This document shows, in pieces, positions 8,025 through 16,801 of a DNA stretch of 64,000 nt. This DNA is from JBKPNZ01 sp046732895 (GTDB lineage: Bacteria; Actinomycetota; Thermoleophilia; Solirubrobacterales; 70-9). Made by a program: the position numbers and the translations under genes. How positions within the stretch are numbered: position 1 is the stretch's first letter; every line of letters begins with the position of its first letter. The notes below the pieces were generated by a model. It was not told the origin of the DNA. It did not search any database and saw only the letters and a program-made list of their open reading frames with translations. The stretch covers positions 1 to 64,000 of the forward strand of contig JBKPNZ010000009.1 of assembly GCA_046732895.1 (NCBI GenBank), in the 5' to 3' direction.

Positions 8025-8091
8025 CGGGTGGTCCTGTGTGAGCTTCGCACAGTCGGTTTCATCAGGCAACTTACTATGTTACCGTGGGTTT

Positions 8092-8097
8092 TGTCAA
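8092..8097 (-). promoter_or_regulatory. Candidate -35 (TTGACA) for the HxlR gene
   Basis: A perfect TTGACA on the minus strand lies about 70 bases before the HxlR ATG. A weak TAGTAA follows after a 15-base spacer and could serve as the -10. The stretch 8025-8122 is A/T-richer than its surroundings, which fits a promoter/operator region. Confidence 0.4.
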
Positions 8098-8122
8098 GCA
8101 ACCGACGCGGAAGGCGGACAGT

Positions 8123-8389
8123 ATGCGCTTCAACGAGACGGCATTCGCGGCCATGCGGGTCGATCCGGACGACCTGGAGGTGAGCGAGGAGGAGATCCTC
8201 GCCGACCTGCTCTACCCGGAGGACCCGGCCCCGGCGAGCTCGCGGGCGAGAGCGACCAGCAGCCTCACTCCGAACCCGGTCGGTCCCTTGCCGACGTACT
8301 CGCGCCCGACGTCCCAGGCGGTGCCCGCAATGTCGAGGTGGACCCACGGCCGCTCGTCGACGAACTCCTCCAGGAAGGAAGCGGCGTAG
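8123..8389 (+). other. Possible small or truncated gene running into antisense of pepA
   Basis: An ATG preceded by GGAAGG opens a frame whose first 32 residues look protein-like and acidic (VDPDDLEVSEEEILADLLYP). From about 8212 the frame is antisense to the 3' end of pepA, and its composition becomes the Ser/Pro/Arg mix of a shadow frame. It may be the 5' stump of a gene truncated when pepA arrived, or a very short protein whose true stop was lost. Reality is uncertain. Confidence 0.2.
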
Positions 8390-9678
8390 ATCGTTCCCGC
8401 CTTGCGCTTGGCGGAGGCGTTCGTGAGGTCGGCGACGCTGCCCTTCGTGAGCTCCTTGTACTCGGGATGAAGCGGCAGCCGCCAGGCGAGCTCACCGGTC
8501 CGCTCGGCCGCATCCGCGACCTCGCCGGCCCAGCCGTCGTCGTTCGAGAGGAGCGCTGCGTAGGTGGAGCCGAGGGCGACCAGCACGGCCCCCGTCAGGG
8601 TCGCGAGGTCGACGACGCGCTCGGCGCCGAGCTCACGCACGCAGTAGGTGAGGGCGTCGGCAAGGATCAGGCGCCCCTCCGCGTCGGTGTTGTTGACCTC
8701 GACGGTCTTGCCGTTCAGCTGGGTGATGATGTCGCCGGGCTTCGTGGCCGTGCCGCTGGGCATGTTCTCCGTTGCCGGGACACAGGCGGCGACGTCGATC
8801 GGCAGGCCGAGCTCCGCGATGGCCGCGACTCCCTCGAGCACGGCGGCCCCGCCCGACATGTCCATCTTCATCTCCTCCATCTTGGCCGAGGGCTTGATGG
8901 AGATCCCGCCGCTGTCGAAGGTCACCGCCTTCCCGACGAGCCCGAGGGTTGGCGTCGTCCCGCCGGCGTGCCGAAGGATGATGAACCGCGGGTCCGCGGC
9001 GCTGCCTGCGGCAACCGCCGCGAGGCCGCCCATCCCGAGCTCGGCGATCTGCGCGGGTCCGAGGACCTCCGCGGAGACGCTTCCGAACTCAGCGGCGAGC
9101 TCCTCGGCGCGCTCGGCGAGATACGAAGGGGTGGCGACGTTCGAGGGCAGGTTCTGAAGCTCGCGGGCGCGGTTGGTGGCGCGCGCAGCAACCCCGGACA
9201 CCCTCGCCTCCTCCGCGATGGCATCGGCATCGGCGCCGTCGCCGGCGGCGATGGCAAGGCGCGTGACGCTCGACTCGCCCGAGCTCTCGGACTTGTACCG
9301 CTCGAAGGTGTAGGAGCCCAGGATCGTGCCCTCGACGAGGGAGGCGGCCGCACCGGGCCGATCGACGGCCGCGGCCGTCTCGGGCAGCCCCCAGGCGATC
9401 GAAGCCGCCTCCAGGCGCGCGGCCTCATGCGCTGCGATGGCGCCAGCCACGCGCAGGCGCTCGCCATCGAGCTCCTCGCGTGGACCAAGGCCGATGACGA
9501 GCACACGCCCGCCCGCCTGCGGATAGACCAGAGCAGTTTTGCGGTAGGCGGTGCGAATGTCCCCCGCGCCCGGGGCGCTGCGGAGGGCATCCGGCAGCTC
9601 CTGCCCCTCGGGCAGGCCGATCGCGTGGAGGTCGGCGTCTACGCCCGCCTCTGCGCCCCTGACGACCTCGATCTCCAT
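8212..9678 (-). CDS. pepA: Leucyl aminopeptidase (M17)
   Basis: A 488-residue cytosolic hexameric metallopeptidase that removes N-terminal residues, leucine especially, from peptides. The M17 signature NTDAEGRL starts at N330. Upstream are the metal-binding TFDSGG and the lysine-containing segment SAKMEEMKMDMSGG, all intact. The N-terminal regulatory domain (residues 1 to about 170) is diverged, as is usual. ATG at 9678 is preceded by a TAGGAT box at eight bases. It is divergent from the thiolase gene. Confidence 0.95.
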   Translation of the reverse strand: MEIEVVRGAEAGVDADLHAIGLPEGQELPDALRSAPGAGDIRTAYRKTALVYPQAGGRVLVIGLGPREELDGERLRVAGAIAAHEAARLEAASIAWGLPETAAAVDRPGAAASLVEGTILGSYTFERYKSESSGESSVTRLAIAAGDGADADAIAEEARVSGVAARATNRARELQNLPSNVATPSYLAERAEELAAEFGSVSAEVLGPAQIAELGMGGLAAVAAGSAADPRFIILRHAGGTTPTLGLVGKAVTFDSGGISIKPSAKMEEMKMDMSGGAAVLEGVAAIAELGLPIDVAACVPATENMPSGTATKPGDIITQLNGKTVEVNNTDAEGRLILADALTYCVRELGAERVVDLATLTGAVLVALGSTYAALLSNDDGWAGEVADAAERTGELAWRLPLHPEYKELTKGSVADLTNASAKRKAGTIYAASFLEEFVDERPWVHLDIAGTAWDVGREYVGKGPTGFGVRLLVALARELAGAGSSG

Positions 9679-9686
9679 GCGGCGTG

Positions 9687-9692
9687 ATCCTA
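9687..9692 (-). promoter_or_regulatory. Leaderless -10 box (TAGGAT) of pepA
   Basis: Minus-strand TAGGAT lies eight bases before the pepA ATG. There is no Shine-Dalgarno in the interval. Confidence 0.5.
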
Positions 9693-9745
9693 GTGACTAG
9701 CATTCGCCGTCCGCTCGTCCTGCCCCTGATCCAAGGAGTGACTCG

Positions 9746-10930
9746 ATGCCTCAGACAGTGATCCTCGGTACCGCTCGCACGCCCTTCGGCAAGATGGGCG
9801 GAGCGCTGGCGCCGAAGAGTGCCGTCGAGCTCGGAGCCACGGCGATCCAGGCCGCGATGGAGCGCGCGGCAGTCGAGCCTGAGCAGGTCGAGAGCGTCGT
9901 CTACGGGCAGGTGCTCCAGGCCGGGCAGGGGCAGATCCCGTCGCGCCAGGCGCAGATCGCGGCGGGCATCCCGCGCGAGGTCCCCTCGGAGACCGTCAAC
10001 AAGGTCTGCGCGTCCGGCATGCGCTCGATCGGGCTCGCCGACCAGGCGATCCGCCTCGGCGACACGAGCCTGGCCGTCACCGGGGGAATGGAGTCGATGA
10101 GCGGTGCGCCCTACCTGCTGCCACAGGCTCGATTCGGCTTCCGCATGGGGGACGTCAAGGCAATCGACGCGATGACTCACGACGGGCTCACCAATCCCTT
10201 CACCGGCAAGCAGATGATCAACGAGGCGAGCGAGGTTTCCAACGAGCTCGAGCTGACGCGGCCCGACATGGACCGCTGGGCCGAGCGCTCGCATCAACTC
10301 GCCGCGAAGGCCACCGACGAGGGGCGGCTGGCCGAGGAGATCATCTCCGTCACCGTCAAGGCGAAGAAGGCCGAGACCGTCGTCGAGGCAGACGAGGCCA
10401 TCCGTCCCGACACCACCGTCGAGACGCTGGCGAAGCTGCCCGCGATCGGCGGCGACGGCGCCACCCACACCGCCGGCAACGCCCCGGGAGTCAACGATGG
10501 CGCCGCGGCCGTCATCGTGGCTTCCGCCGAGTGGGCCGAGCGCGAGGGCCGCGAGCCGATCGCCCGCGTCGTGTCATACGGCGCCGTCGCCGATGACTTC
10601 GCGTACCTGGCCCGGACACCGGCCAAGGCGGCCAAGCAGGCCTTGGAGAAGATCGGCAAGAGCCCTGACGACGTGGACCTGTGGGAGATCAACGAGGCCT
10701 TCGCCTCGGTCGCGATCAACTCGGTGCGCATGCTCGGCGTCGACGCGGACAAGGTGAACGTGAACGGCGGCGCCATCGCCCTGGGTCATCCGATCGGGGC
10801 CTCCGGCGCCCGCATCGTCGGCGCGCTCGTCCACGAGCTGCGGCGACGCGGCGGCGGCCTGGGCTGCGCGGCGATCTGCTCCGGCGGCGGCCAGGGCGAC
10901 GCCATCGTGCTCGAGGTCAACGGGAACTAG
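9746..10930 (+). CDS. Acetyl-CoA acetyltransferase (thiolase)
   Basis: A 394-residue thiolase that condenses two acetyl-CoA or cleaves 3-ketoacyl-CoA. The nucleophilic Cys is C88 (NKVCASGM). The GHPIGASG motif holds H348, and the second Cys is C378 (CSGGGQGDA), so all three catalytic residues are present. Length matches biosynthetic/degradative type II thiolases. A Shine-Dalgarno AAGGAG ends six to seven bases before the ATG. With the acyl-CoA dehydrogenase and the ETF block it fits fatty-acid or ketone-body metabolism. The direction in vivo cannot be told from sequence. Confidence 0.95.
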   Translation: MPQTVILGTARTPFGKMGGALAPKSAVELGATAIQAAMERAAVEPEQVESVVYGQVLQAGQGQIPSRQAQIAAGIPREVPSETVNKVCASGMRSIGLADQAIRLGDTSLAVTGGMESMSGAPYLLPQARFGFRMGDVKAIDAMTHDGLTNPFTGKQMINEASEVSNELELTRPDMDRWAERSHQLAAKATDEGRLAEEIISVTVKAKKAETVVEADEAIRPDTTVETLAKLPAIGGDGATHTAGNAPGVNDGAAAVIVASAEWAEREGREPIARVVSYGAVADDFAYLARTPAKAAKQALEKIGKSPDDVDLWEINEAFASVAINSVRMLGVDADKVNVNGGAIALGHPIGASGARIVGALVHELRRRGGGLGCAAICSGGGQGDAIVLEVNGN

Positions 10931-10956
10931 GGCCGCTCTCGCCTGCGGTCCCGGCC

Positions 10957-11101
10957 TGGTGCCGGGCTCTCGTCACTAAGGGGTGGCGGAGTCGTGTCCC
11001 GGCCCGAATTGGCGCCTTTTCGTCGCATATCGACGATGAAGCGCCAATGCCGGTGATTTCCCCGCGGGTGACCACCCTTTAGTGACAACGGGCCGGCACC
11101 A
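10957..11101. repeat. 145-base nested inverted repeat (MITE-like element or structured RNA)
   Basis: Imperfect arms run inwards from 10957 and 11101 and include TGGTGCCGG paired with CCGGCACCA. A near-perfect 15-base pair block follows, GTCACTAAGGGGTGG (10972-10986) with its complement at 11072-11086, one G-U pair included. At the centre is a separate hairpin: ATTGGCGCC... (11008-11025) against ...GCGCCAAT (11031-11048) with a five-base CATAT loop and four mismatches. The element fills most of the gap between thiolase and amine oxidase and has no coding capacity. It resembles a small non-autonomous transposable element or a folded RNA. Confidence 0.6.
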
Positions 11102-11155
11102 CCGCGAAGCGGACGAACCGGCGCACGGTGCACCGCCCACCGGCAGAATCGCGCC

Positions 11156-12658
11156 ATGGCCGACGCGGCAAAACCGGGGCTCACCAGACGCAGGCTGATC
11201 GGCACCGGCGCCGCGGGCGCGGCGGCGGTCACGCTTCCGGCAGGCGTCCAGACCGCAACGGCCGGCGCCAGCGGCGGCACCCGCACGGTCGACGTCGCGG
11301 TCGTCGGCGCCGGCTTCGCCGGGCTCACGGCAGCCCTCAAGCTGATTCGGCAGGGCAAGTCGGTGGCCGTGCTCGAAGCGCGCAAGCGCGTGGGCGGCCG
11401 CGCGCTCAACCGGCCGATCGGCCACGGCGAGATCACCGAGCGCGGCGCGACGTTCGTCGGCCCGACGCAGGACCACATCCTCGACCTGGCCGCCGACTTC
11501 GGCGTCGACACGTTCCCGACCTTCGACGAGGGCGACAACGTCTACGTCAACGGGTCAGGCGCGCGCAGCACCTACAGCGACTCGGGCCCGCTCGGCACCG
11601 CTCCGCCCGACCCTTTCGTGCTGGCCGATCTCACTCTCGCCGTGACCCTGCTCGACCAGATGTCGACGCAGGTCCCCGTCGACACACCCTGGACCGCTGC
11701 CAGCGCGGCCGACTGGGACGGGCAGACGCTGGAGACGTGGATCAAGCAGCACAGCGTGACGCCCCAGTTTCGCGAGCTGGTCTCGGTCGCCACCCGTCCC
11801 ATCTTCGGCGCGGAGCCACGCGACCTCTCCCTGCTCTTTGTCCTCTTCTACATCGCGGCCTCGGGCAACGAGCAGAACCCGGGCACGTTCGAGCGCAACT
11901 TCAACACCCGCGACGGCGCCCAGGAGGAGCGGCTGGAGGGCGGCTCCCAGCTGCCCGCGAAGCGGGTGGCGAAGGCTCTCGGCGACTCCGTCGTGCTCGA
12001 CTCTCCGGTCAGTCGCGTCAAGCAGGACGGCCGGGGCGTCACCGTGCACTCGCGCCGGACCTGTGTGCGGGCGAAGCGGACGATCGTCGCCATTCCGCCC
12101 ACTCTTGCCGGCAGGATCGACTACAAGCCGCTGCTCCCCACCGCGCGCGACCAGCTCACCTCAAGGCTCGCCCAGGGCACGCTGATCAAGGTCACGTGCG
12201 TCTATCCGACGCCCTTCTGGCGCAAGGACGGGCTGAACGGCACCGCCGTCTCCGTTCCGGGCCTCGTGAACGCGACGTTCGACGACTCGCCCGAGGACGG
12301 CAGCGTCGGCGTGGTCTTCGGCTTCGTCGGCGGCGACTCGGCGCGTAAGTTCGTGACGATGTCGAAGGCCGACCGCCGCCAGGCCGTGCTTGACCAGTTC
12401 GTGCAGTTCTTCGGCGCCGGCGCGGCCGACCCGGAGCAGTACATCGAGACGAATTGGACCGCTCAGCGGTGGACGCGCGGCTGCCCGGTGGGCATCCACG
12501 GGCCGGGCACGCTGCTCGCTTACGGCACGGCGCTGCGTGAGCCGGTGGGTCGGATCCACTGGGCGGGCACCGAGACCTCCACGTACTGGAACGGCTACAT
12601 GGACGGAGCCGTGCGCTCAGGGGAGCGGGCCGCGGCCGAGGTTCTCGCCGAGCTCTGA
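11156..12658 (+). CDS. Tat-exported flavin amine oxidase
   Basis: A 500-residue FAD-dependent oxidoreductase of the monoamine-oxidase family. It has a twin-arginine signal (TRRRLIG, R11-R13, then an Ala/Gly-rich hydrophobic stretch to about residue 36), so it is probably folded with FAD and exported. The dinucleotide fold VVGAGFAGL begins near residue 50, followed by the GGR-containing RVGGRA. The C-terminal FAD motif WAGTETSTYWNGYMDGAVRSG is complete. Substrates in the family include amines, polyamines and amino acids; none can be assigned here. A CAGAAT hexamer lies six bases before the ATG. Confidence 0.88.
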   Translation: MADAAKPGLTRRRLIGTGAAGAAAVTLPAGVQTATAGASGGTRTVDVAVVGAGFAGLTAALKLIRQGKSVAVLEARKRVGGRALNRPIGHGEITERGATFVGPTQDHILDLAADFGVDTFPTFDEGDNVYVNGSGARSTYSDSGPLGTAPPDPFVLADLTLAVTLLDQMSTQVPVDTPWTAASAADWDGQTLETWIKQHSVTPQFRELVSVATRPIFGAEPRDLSLLFVLFYIAASGNEQNPGTFERNFNTRDGAQEERLEGGSQLPAKRVAKALGDSVVLDSPVSRVKQDGRGVTVHSRRTCVRAKRTIVAIPPTLAGRIDYKPLLPTARDQLTSRLAQGTLIKVTCVYPTPFWRKDGLNGTAVSVPGLVNATFDDSPEDGSVGVVFGFVGGDSARKFVTMSKADRRQAVLDQFVQFFGAGAADPEQYIETNWTAQRWTRGCPVGIHGPGTLLAYGTALREPVGRIHWAGTETSTYWNGYMDGAVRSGERAAAEVLAEL

Positions 12659-12676
12659 GAGCGGCCCCTCCATCGC

Positions 12677-12682
12677 TAGCCT
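12677..12682 (+). promoter_or_regulatory. Leaderless -10 box (TAGCCT) of the HAD gene
   Basis: TAGCCT lies seven bases before the ATG at 12690, in the 31-base gap after the amine oxidase. Confidence 0.45.
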
Positions 12683-12689
12683 CTCGCCC

Positions 12690-13448
12690 ATGAGCCGGGG
12701 AGGCGCATTCTTCGATCTCGACCGCACGCTCATGGCCGGATCGTCCGGCCTCTACTTCGCGCGCGGTGCCTACCGCGCGCGGATGATCTCGCGCCGCCAG
12801 ATGGCGCGCTGGGGCGTCGAGCAGATCCGTTTTCGCCTCCGCGGAGCGAGCGAGGAGGCGTCCGCGCTGGTGCTTGCCGAGGTCCGGGAGGTGCTTCGCG
12901 GCGTGCCCGAGTCCGCGATCACGCGGATGGCGCCCGAGGCGCTGGCCGGCATCCTGCCGCGCATCTATCCGCAGATGCTGGATGAGGTCCACTCCCACCA
13001 GGACGCCGGGCGGCCGACGTTCATCGTCAGCGCGGCGGGCAACGGGATCGTCGAGCTCTTGGCGCGCGTGCTCGACATGGAGGGCGGAATCGGCACCCGC
13101 TATGAGCTCGACGGCGCGGGCACGTTCACCGGGGAGCTCGACGGTCCCTTCATGTACGGGGAGGGGAAGGTCGAGGCGATGCGCCGCTATGCCGGCGAGC
13201 ACGAGATCGAGCTCGAGGAGTCGTGGGCGTACTCGGATTCGGCCTCGGACCTGCCGATGCTCCGCTCGGTCGGGAACCCGGTCGCGGTGAACCCGGATGC
13301 CGCACTTGCCGAAGTCGCCAAGAGCGAAGGCTGGCGGGTGATGCACTTCGAGCGGCTGGGGCGCCGCCTCGCGATCGCTGGGACGACCGCCGCCGCCATC
13401 GCCGTCGGTGGCCTCGGTACGGCCCTGGCCTCTCGCCGCCGCCGCTGA
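12690..13448 (+). CDS. HAD-superfamily IB hydrolase (phosphoserine-phosphatase-like)
   Basis: A 252-residue protein. Motif I is FFDLDRT (D9 nucleophile, D11 acid/base). Motif II is FIVSAAG, and motif IV is the acidic SDSASDLPML. The cap between motifs I and II is the helical C1 type of the SerB/CicA/PlsC-associated group (HAD-IB). A hydrophobic segment near the C-terminus (IAGTTAAAIAVGGLG) followed by RRRR could anchor the protein in the membrane. Relatives dephosphorylate phosphoserine or lysolipids; the substrate here is unknown. The start is set by the conserved motif and the upstream TAGCCT box. Confidence 0.85.
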   Translation: MSRGGAFFDLDRTLMAGSSGLYFARGAYRARMISRRQMARWGVEQIRFRLRGASEEASALVLAEVREVLRGVPESAITRMAPEALAGILPRIYPQMLDEVHSHQDAGRPTFIVSAAGNGIVELLARVLDMEGGIGTRYELDGAGTFTGELDGPFMYGEGKVEAMRRYAGEHEIELEESWAYSDSASDLPMLRSVGNPVAVNPDAALAEVAKSEGWRVMHFERLGRRLAIAGTTAAAIAVGGLGTALASRRRR

Positions 13449-13458
13449 CCGGGCCGAA

Positions 13459-13464
13459 TAGGCT
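13459..13464 (+). promoter_or_regulatory. Leaderless -10 box (TAGGCT) of the amidase gene
   Basis: TAGGCT lies eight bases before the GTG at 13473, just after the HAD stop codon. Confidence 0.45.
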
Positions 13465-13472
13465 CCACCGCC

Positions 13473-14888
13473 GTGTCCCCAGCCGACGACGCCGTCGCCT
13501 TCGCCGGAATCGCCCGCCATGCCGAGATGCTGCGAGCGCGAGAGGTCTCCTCGCGTGAGCTCACCGAGCTCTACCTGGCACGCATCGAACGCCTCGAGCC
13601 GCAGCTCAACGCCTTTCGAGTGGTGCTCGCGGAAAAGGCGCTTGAGCAGGCCGACGCTGCCGACAAGAAACTGGCCGGCGGGGGTGAGGGCGCGCTCCTC
13701 GGCGTTCCGCTTGCACTGAAGGACACCGTGGACCTGGCGGGCGAGCTGACCTGCTTCGGCACCGGTGGCTTTGACGAGCCGGCGACAAGCGACGCCGAGA
13801 TGGTGCAACGGCTGAGGGAGGCCGGCGCCGTCTTCGTGGGCAAGACCAACCTTCCTGAGCTGGCGATCTTCGGCTTCACTGAGTCGAAGACGTGGGGCAT
13901 CACCCGCAATCCCTGGAACCTCGACCGGACGCCCGGGGGCTCGAGCGGCGGCAGCGGCGCGGCGGTTGCGGCGGGCCTGATCGGGGCAGCGACCGCGTCA
14001 GACGGCGCCGGATCGATCAGGATTCCGGCGGCCAACTGCGGGCTCTTCGGGCTCAAGCCGCAGTACGCCCGGGTTCCCCTCGCGCCGTACGCCGACCACT
14101 GGGTGGGCCTCTCGGTGAACGGCTGCCTGACCCGGTCCGTGCTGGACAGCGCACTTTTCCTCGACATCGTGGGCGCGGGCGGTGGCGACCCAGGCGGTCC
14201 GCCGCCCCCTGAGCGCCCCTTCGTCGAGAGCGCCAAGACGCCGCCCGGCCAGCTGCGGATAGCGACCTCGCACAAGGCCATGCGTGCGGCAGTCCCCCCG
14301 ATCGTGCGCGACGAGGTCAAACGCGCGGTCGATCAGACCGGTGAGCTGCTCCGCTCGCTCGGGCACAGGGTCCACCGCGACGATCCGGCGATGCGGAGCT
14401 CCGGCAACAACCTCACGATCCGCTATCTGGCGGGCATCCACGAGGACGTTGAGATGGTTCCGCACCCCGAGCGGCTCGAGCCCCGCACCCGTGGATTCGG
14501 CAAGCTTGGAGGCAGGATCCCGAAGGGGCTCGTCGAGCGCGCGCGCCGCGACGCTGCCAAGGACGGGGCGCGCGTCGGCAAGGTCTTCGAGAACGCCGAC
14601 ATCCTGGTCATGCCGACGGTGGGCGAGCCGCCCGTGCCCGTTGGCCACTGGGACGGAATGGGAGCGTTCCGGAACCTGATCGGTATGAGCCGGACCTACT
14701 GCTTCACCCCGCTCTGGAACCACCTGGGCAACCCGGCCGCTTCGGTGCCGATGGGCTTCACGAACGACGGGCTGCCGCTCTCGGTCCAGCTGATCGGCCG
14801 GCCGGCAGACGAGGCGACCCTGCTCTCGCTCGCGGCCCAGATCGAGGCCGAGCGTCCCTGGGCGGAGCGTCGCCCCCCGGTTTCCTAA
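13473..14888 (+). CDS. Amidase-signature-family hydrolase
   Basis: A 471-residue amidase with the complete Ser-cisSer-Lys triad: K83 (ALKDTV), S157 (first Ser of GGSSGGSG) and S181 (AGSIRIPAA). The spacing S157 to S181 matches the family. Members hydrolyse carboxylic amides, including glutaminyl-tRNA (GatA), fatty amides and aryl amides. The C-terminal half differs from GatA and no gatB or gatC is nearby, so a catabolic amidase is more likely. The start is GTG. Substrate unknown. Confidence 0.88.
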   Translation: MSPADDAVAFAGIARHAEMLRAREVSSRELTELYLARIERLEPQLNAFRVVLAEKALEQADAADKKLAGGGEGALLGVPLALKDTVDLAGELTCFGTGGFDEPATSDAEMVQRLREAGAVFVGKTNLPELAIFGFTESKTWGITRNPWNLDRTPGGSSGGSGAAVAAGLIGAATASDGAGSIRIPAANCGLFGLKPQYARVPLAPYADHWVGLSVNGCLTRSVLDSALFLDIVGAGGGDPGGPPPPERPFVESAKTPPGQLRIATSHKAMRAAVPPIVRDEVKRAVDQTGELLRSLGHRVHRDDPAMRSSGNNLTIRYLAGIHEDVEMVPHPERLEPRTRGFGKLGGRIPKGLVERARRDAAKDGARVGKVFENADILVMPTVGEPPVPVGHWDGMGAFRNLIGMSRTYCFTPLWNHLGNPAASVPMGFTNDGLPLSVQLIGRPADEATLLSLAAQIEAERPWAERRPPVS

Positions 14889-14901
14889 CCCCCGACCGAT
14901 C

Positions 14902-14907
14902 TACACT
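14902..14907 (+). promoter_or_regulatory. Leaderless -10 box (TACACT) of the mutase large subunit
   Basis: TACACT lies six bases before the ATG at 14914 with no Shine-Dalgarno between. Confidence 0.5.
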
Positions 14908-14913
14908 CACGAC

Positions 14914-16572
14914 ATGGCGATCGAGCCCGACGCACGCCGCCGCGCGCATCAGTGGCGCGAGGAGCTCTACTCGCGGACTCCCGAGCGCGAGGCACTGTTC
15001 GAGACGATCTCTGGGGAGCCCGTCGAGCCGCTCTACACGCACGAGGACCTGGCCGAGTGGGACGTCGAGGCCGACCTCGGCCACCCGGGCGAGTTTCCGT
15101 ATACGCGCGGCGTTTACCCCTCCATGTACCGGGGGCGCCTGTGGACGATGCGCCAGTTCGCCGGGTTCGGCACGGCCGAGGAGACCAACCGCCGTTTCCG
15201 CTACCTCCTCGATCATGGCCAGACGGGTCTCTCGACGGCATTCGACATGCCGACCCTGATGGGCCTCGACTCGGACCACGCCCGCTCGCTCGGCGAGGTG
15301 GGCGTCGAGGGCGTTGCGATCGACACGCTCGACGACATGGAGACCCTGTTCGCGGGCATCCCGCTGGACGAGGTCACGGTTTCGATGACGATCAACGCGC
15401 CGGCGGCGATCCTGCTCGCGTTCTACGTGGTCGCGGCCGAGGAGCAGGGGATTCCCGCCGAGCGCCTCGGCGGCACGATTCAGACGGACATCCTCAAGGA
15501 GTACATCGCGCAGAAGGAATGGTGCTTCCCGATCGACCCCGCGATGCGCCTGGTCACCGACATGATCGAGTGGTGCTCGCGCGAGATGCCACGCTGGCAC
15601 CCGATCTCGATCTCCGGCTACCACATCCGCGAGGCGGGATCGACCGCCCATCAGGAGCTTGCCTTCACGCTCAAGGACGGGTTCACCTACGTCGAGGAGG
15701 CGATTGCGCGCGGCCTTGACGTCGACGAGTTCGCGCCGCGCCTGTCGTTCTTCTTCAACGCCCACATCGATTTCTTCGAGGAGATCGCGAAGTACCGCGC
15801 CGCCCGTCGCGTCTGGGCCCGCGAGCTCCGCGACCGCTACGGGGCCACCGAGGAGCGCTCGCTGCTGATGCGCTTCCACACCCAGACCGCCGGCGTTTCG
15901 CTGACTGCTCAGCAGCCGCTGGTGAACATCGTCCGCACGACGATCGAGGCGCTCGCAGGCGTCCTCGGCGGCACCCAGTCGCTCCACACGAACTCCTACG
16001 ACGAGGCGCTCGCGCTCCCGACCGAGGAGGCGGTGCGGATCGCGCTCCGCACGCAGCAGGTGATCGCGCACGAGACCGGGGTCACGAACACCATCGATCC
16101 CCTCGGCGGCTCGTACTTCCTCGAGAAGCTCACCGACGAGATGGAGCGCGCCGCCTACGGGTACTTCGCGCGGATCGACGAGCTCGGCGGCATGGTGGAG
16201 GCGATCAAGCGGGGCTTCCCCCAGCGCGAGATCGCGGATGCCGCGTTCCGCTACCAGCAGGAGGTCGACCGCGGCGAGCGCACCGTCGTGGGCGTCAACG
16301 ACTATCGCAACGACGACGACGCCCAGATCCCGATCCTGCGAATCCACCCGGAGATGGAGCGAAAGCAGGCGGGACGCCTCGAGGCGACCCGCGCAGGGCG
16401 CGACACCGCGGCCGTCGAGGCGGCGCTCGCGCGGCTGAAGGCGGCCGCGGCGGGTGAGGAGAATCTGATGCCACACCTGCTCGCTGCGGCCCGCGCCCGC
16501 GCCTCGGAGGGCGAGATGATTGCGGCGATGCAGGAAGTGTTCGGCACCTACGCCGAGCAGCCGGTCTTCTAG
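14914..16572 (+). CDS. icmA: B12-dependent acyl-CoA mutase large subunit, isobutyryl-CoA mutase-like
   Basis: A 552-residue TIM-barrel subunit without its own B12 domain, so it needs the small subunit encoded at 17142. By overall similarity it would be named methylmalonyl-CoA mutase. Two substrate-contact positions point elsewhere. The Tyr of RQYAG (Tyr89 in Propionibacterium mutase) is Phe82 here (RQFAG). The Arg207 that binds the methylmalonyl carboxylate is Gln200 (YIAQKE). Phe/Gln is the isobutyryl-CoA mutase pair. Position 109 is Ala, not the Asp of 2-hydroxyisobutyryl-CoA mutase. Q190 and H237 are kept. The likely reaction is isobutyryl-CoA to and from n-butyryl-CoA, linking valine and fatty-acid metabolism. 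Specificity is inferred from residues only. Confidence 0.85.
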   Translation: MAIEPDARRRAHQWREELYSRTPEREALFETISGEPVEPLYTHEDLAEWDVEADLGHPGEFPYTRGVYPSMYRGRLWTMRQFAGFGTAEETNRRFRYLLDHGQTGLSTAFDMPTLMGLDSDHARSLGEVGVEGVAIDTLDDMETLFAGIPLDEVTVSMTINAPAAILLAFYVVAAEEQGIPAERLGGTIQTDILKEYIAQKEWCFPIDPAMRLVTDMIEWCSREMPRWHPISISGYHIREAGSTAHQELAFTLKDGFTYVEEAIARGLDVDEFAPRLSFFFNAHIDFFEEIAKYRAARRVWARELRDRYGATEERSLLMRFHTQTAGVSLTAQQPLVNIVRTTIEALAGVLGGTQSLHTNSYDEALALPTEEAVRIALRTQQVIAHETGVTNTIDPLGGSYFLEKLTDEMERAAYGYFARIDELGGMVEAIKRGFPQREIADAAFRYQQEVDRGERTVVGVNDYRNDDDAQIPILRIHPEMERKQAGRLEATRAGRDTAAVEAALARLKAAAAGEENLMPHLLAAARARASEGEMIAAMQEVFGTYAEQPVF

Positions 16573-16724
16573 GGATCGACGCACACGGCGTACGCGCTCA
16601 CGCCGTCGCCCCCGGCAGCGAGCTGCGCGCGTGCGGTCCAGCCGTCATCGGGCACCGCGCCGGGATCGTTGCCGTCGAACGGGCGTGTGTCGTCGTCGCG
16701 CTGCCCTCCCACAACCCACCCTCG
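16569..16724 (-). pseudogene. Remnant (C-terminal part) of a third secreted cysteine/glycine-module gene
   Basis: Read on the minus strand, this stretch encodes about 51 residues ending in a TAG that overlaps the mutase stop. They include TRPFDGNDPGAVPDDGW and SAYAVC. These align with the C-terminus of the protein at 17573-18436 (TRPFDSKDSSKVPEDGW, SAEAVC). Further upstream the similarity stops and an in-frame stop follows, with no start codon. It is therefore a 3' fragment of a lost paralogue. The rest of the 16573-16801 gap shows nothing else. Confidence 0.65.
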
Positions 16725-16801
16725 GTGTGAAACCGGCGACACTCCAGCGGTTTTCGCCCATGGGTCACGGGTACCGGCCTATGGTGAACACGGGGAACGT
16801 C

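Noticed and set aside
14758..16584. Very long open frame antisense to the mutase large subunit (also seen opposite pepA, ETF:quinone oxidoreductase, the HAD/amine oxidase genes and others)
   Set aside because: High GC at third codon positions removes stops on the opposite strand. The translations are rich in Arg, Asp, Leu and His without domains, while the sense frames carry complete families.
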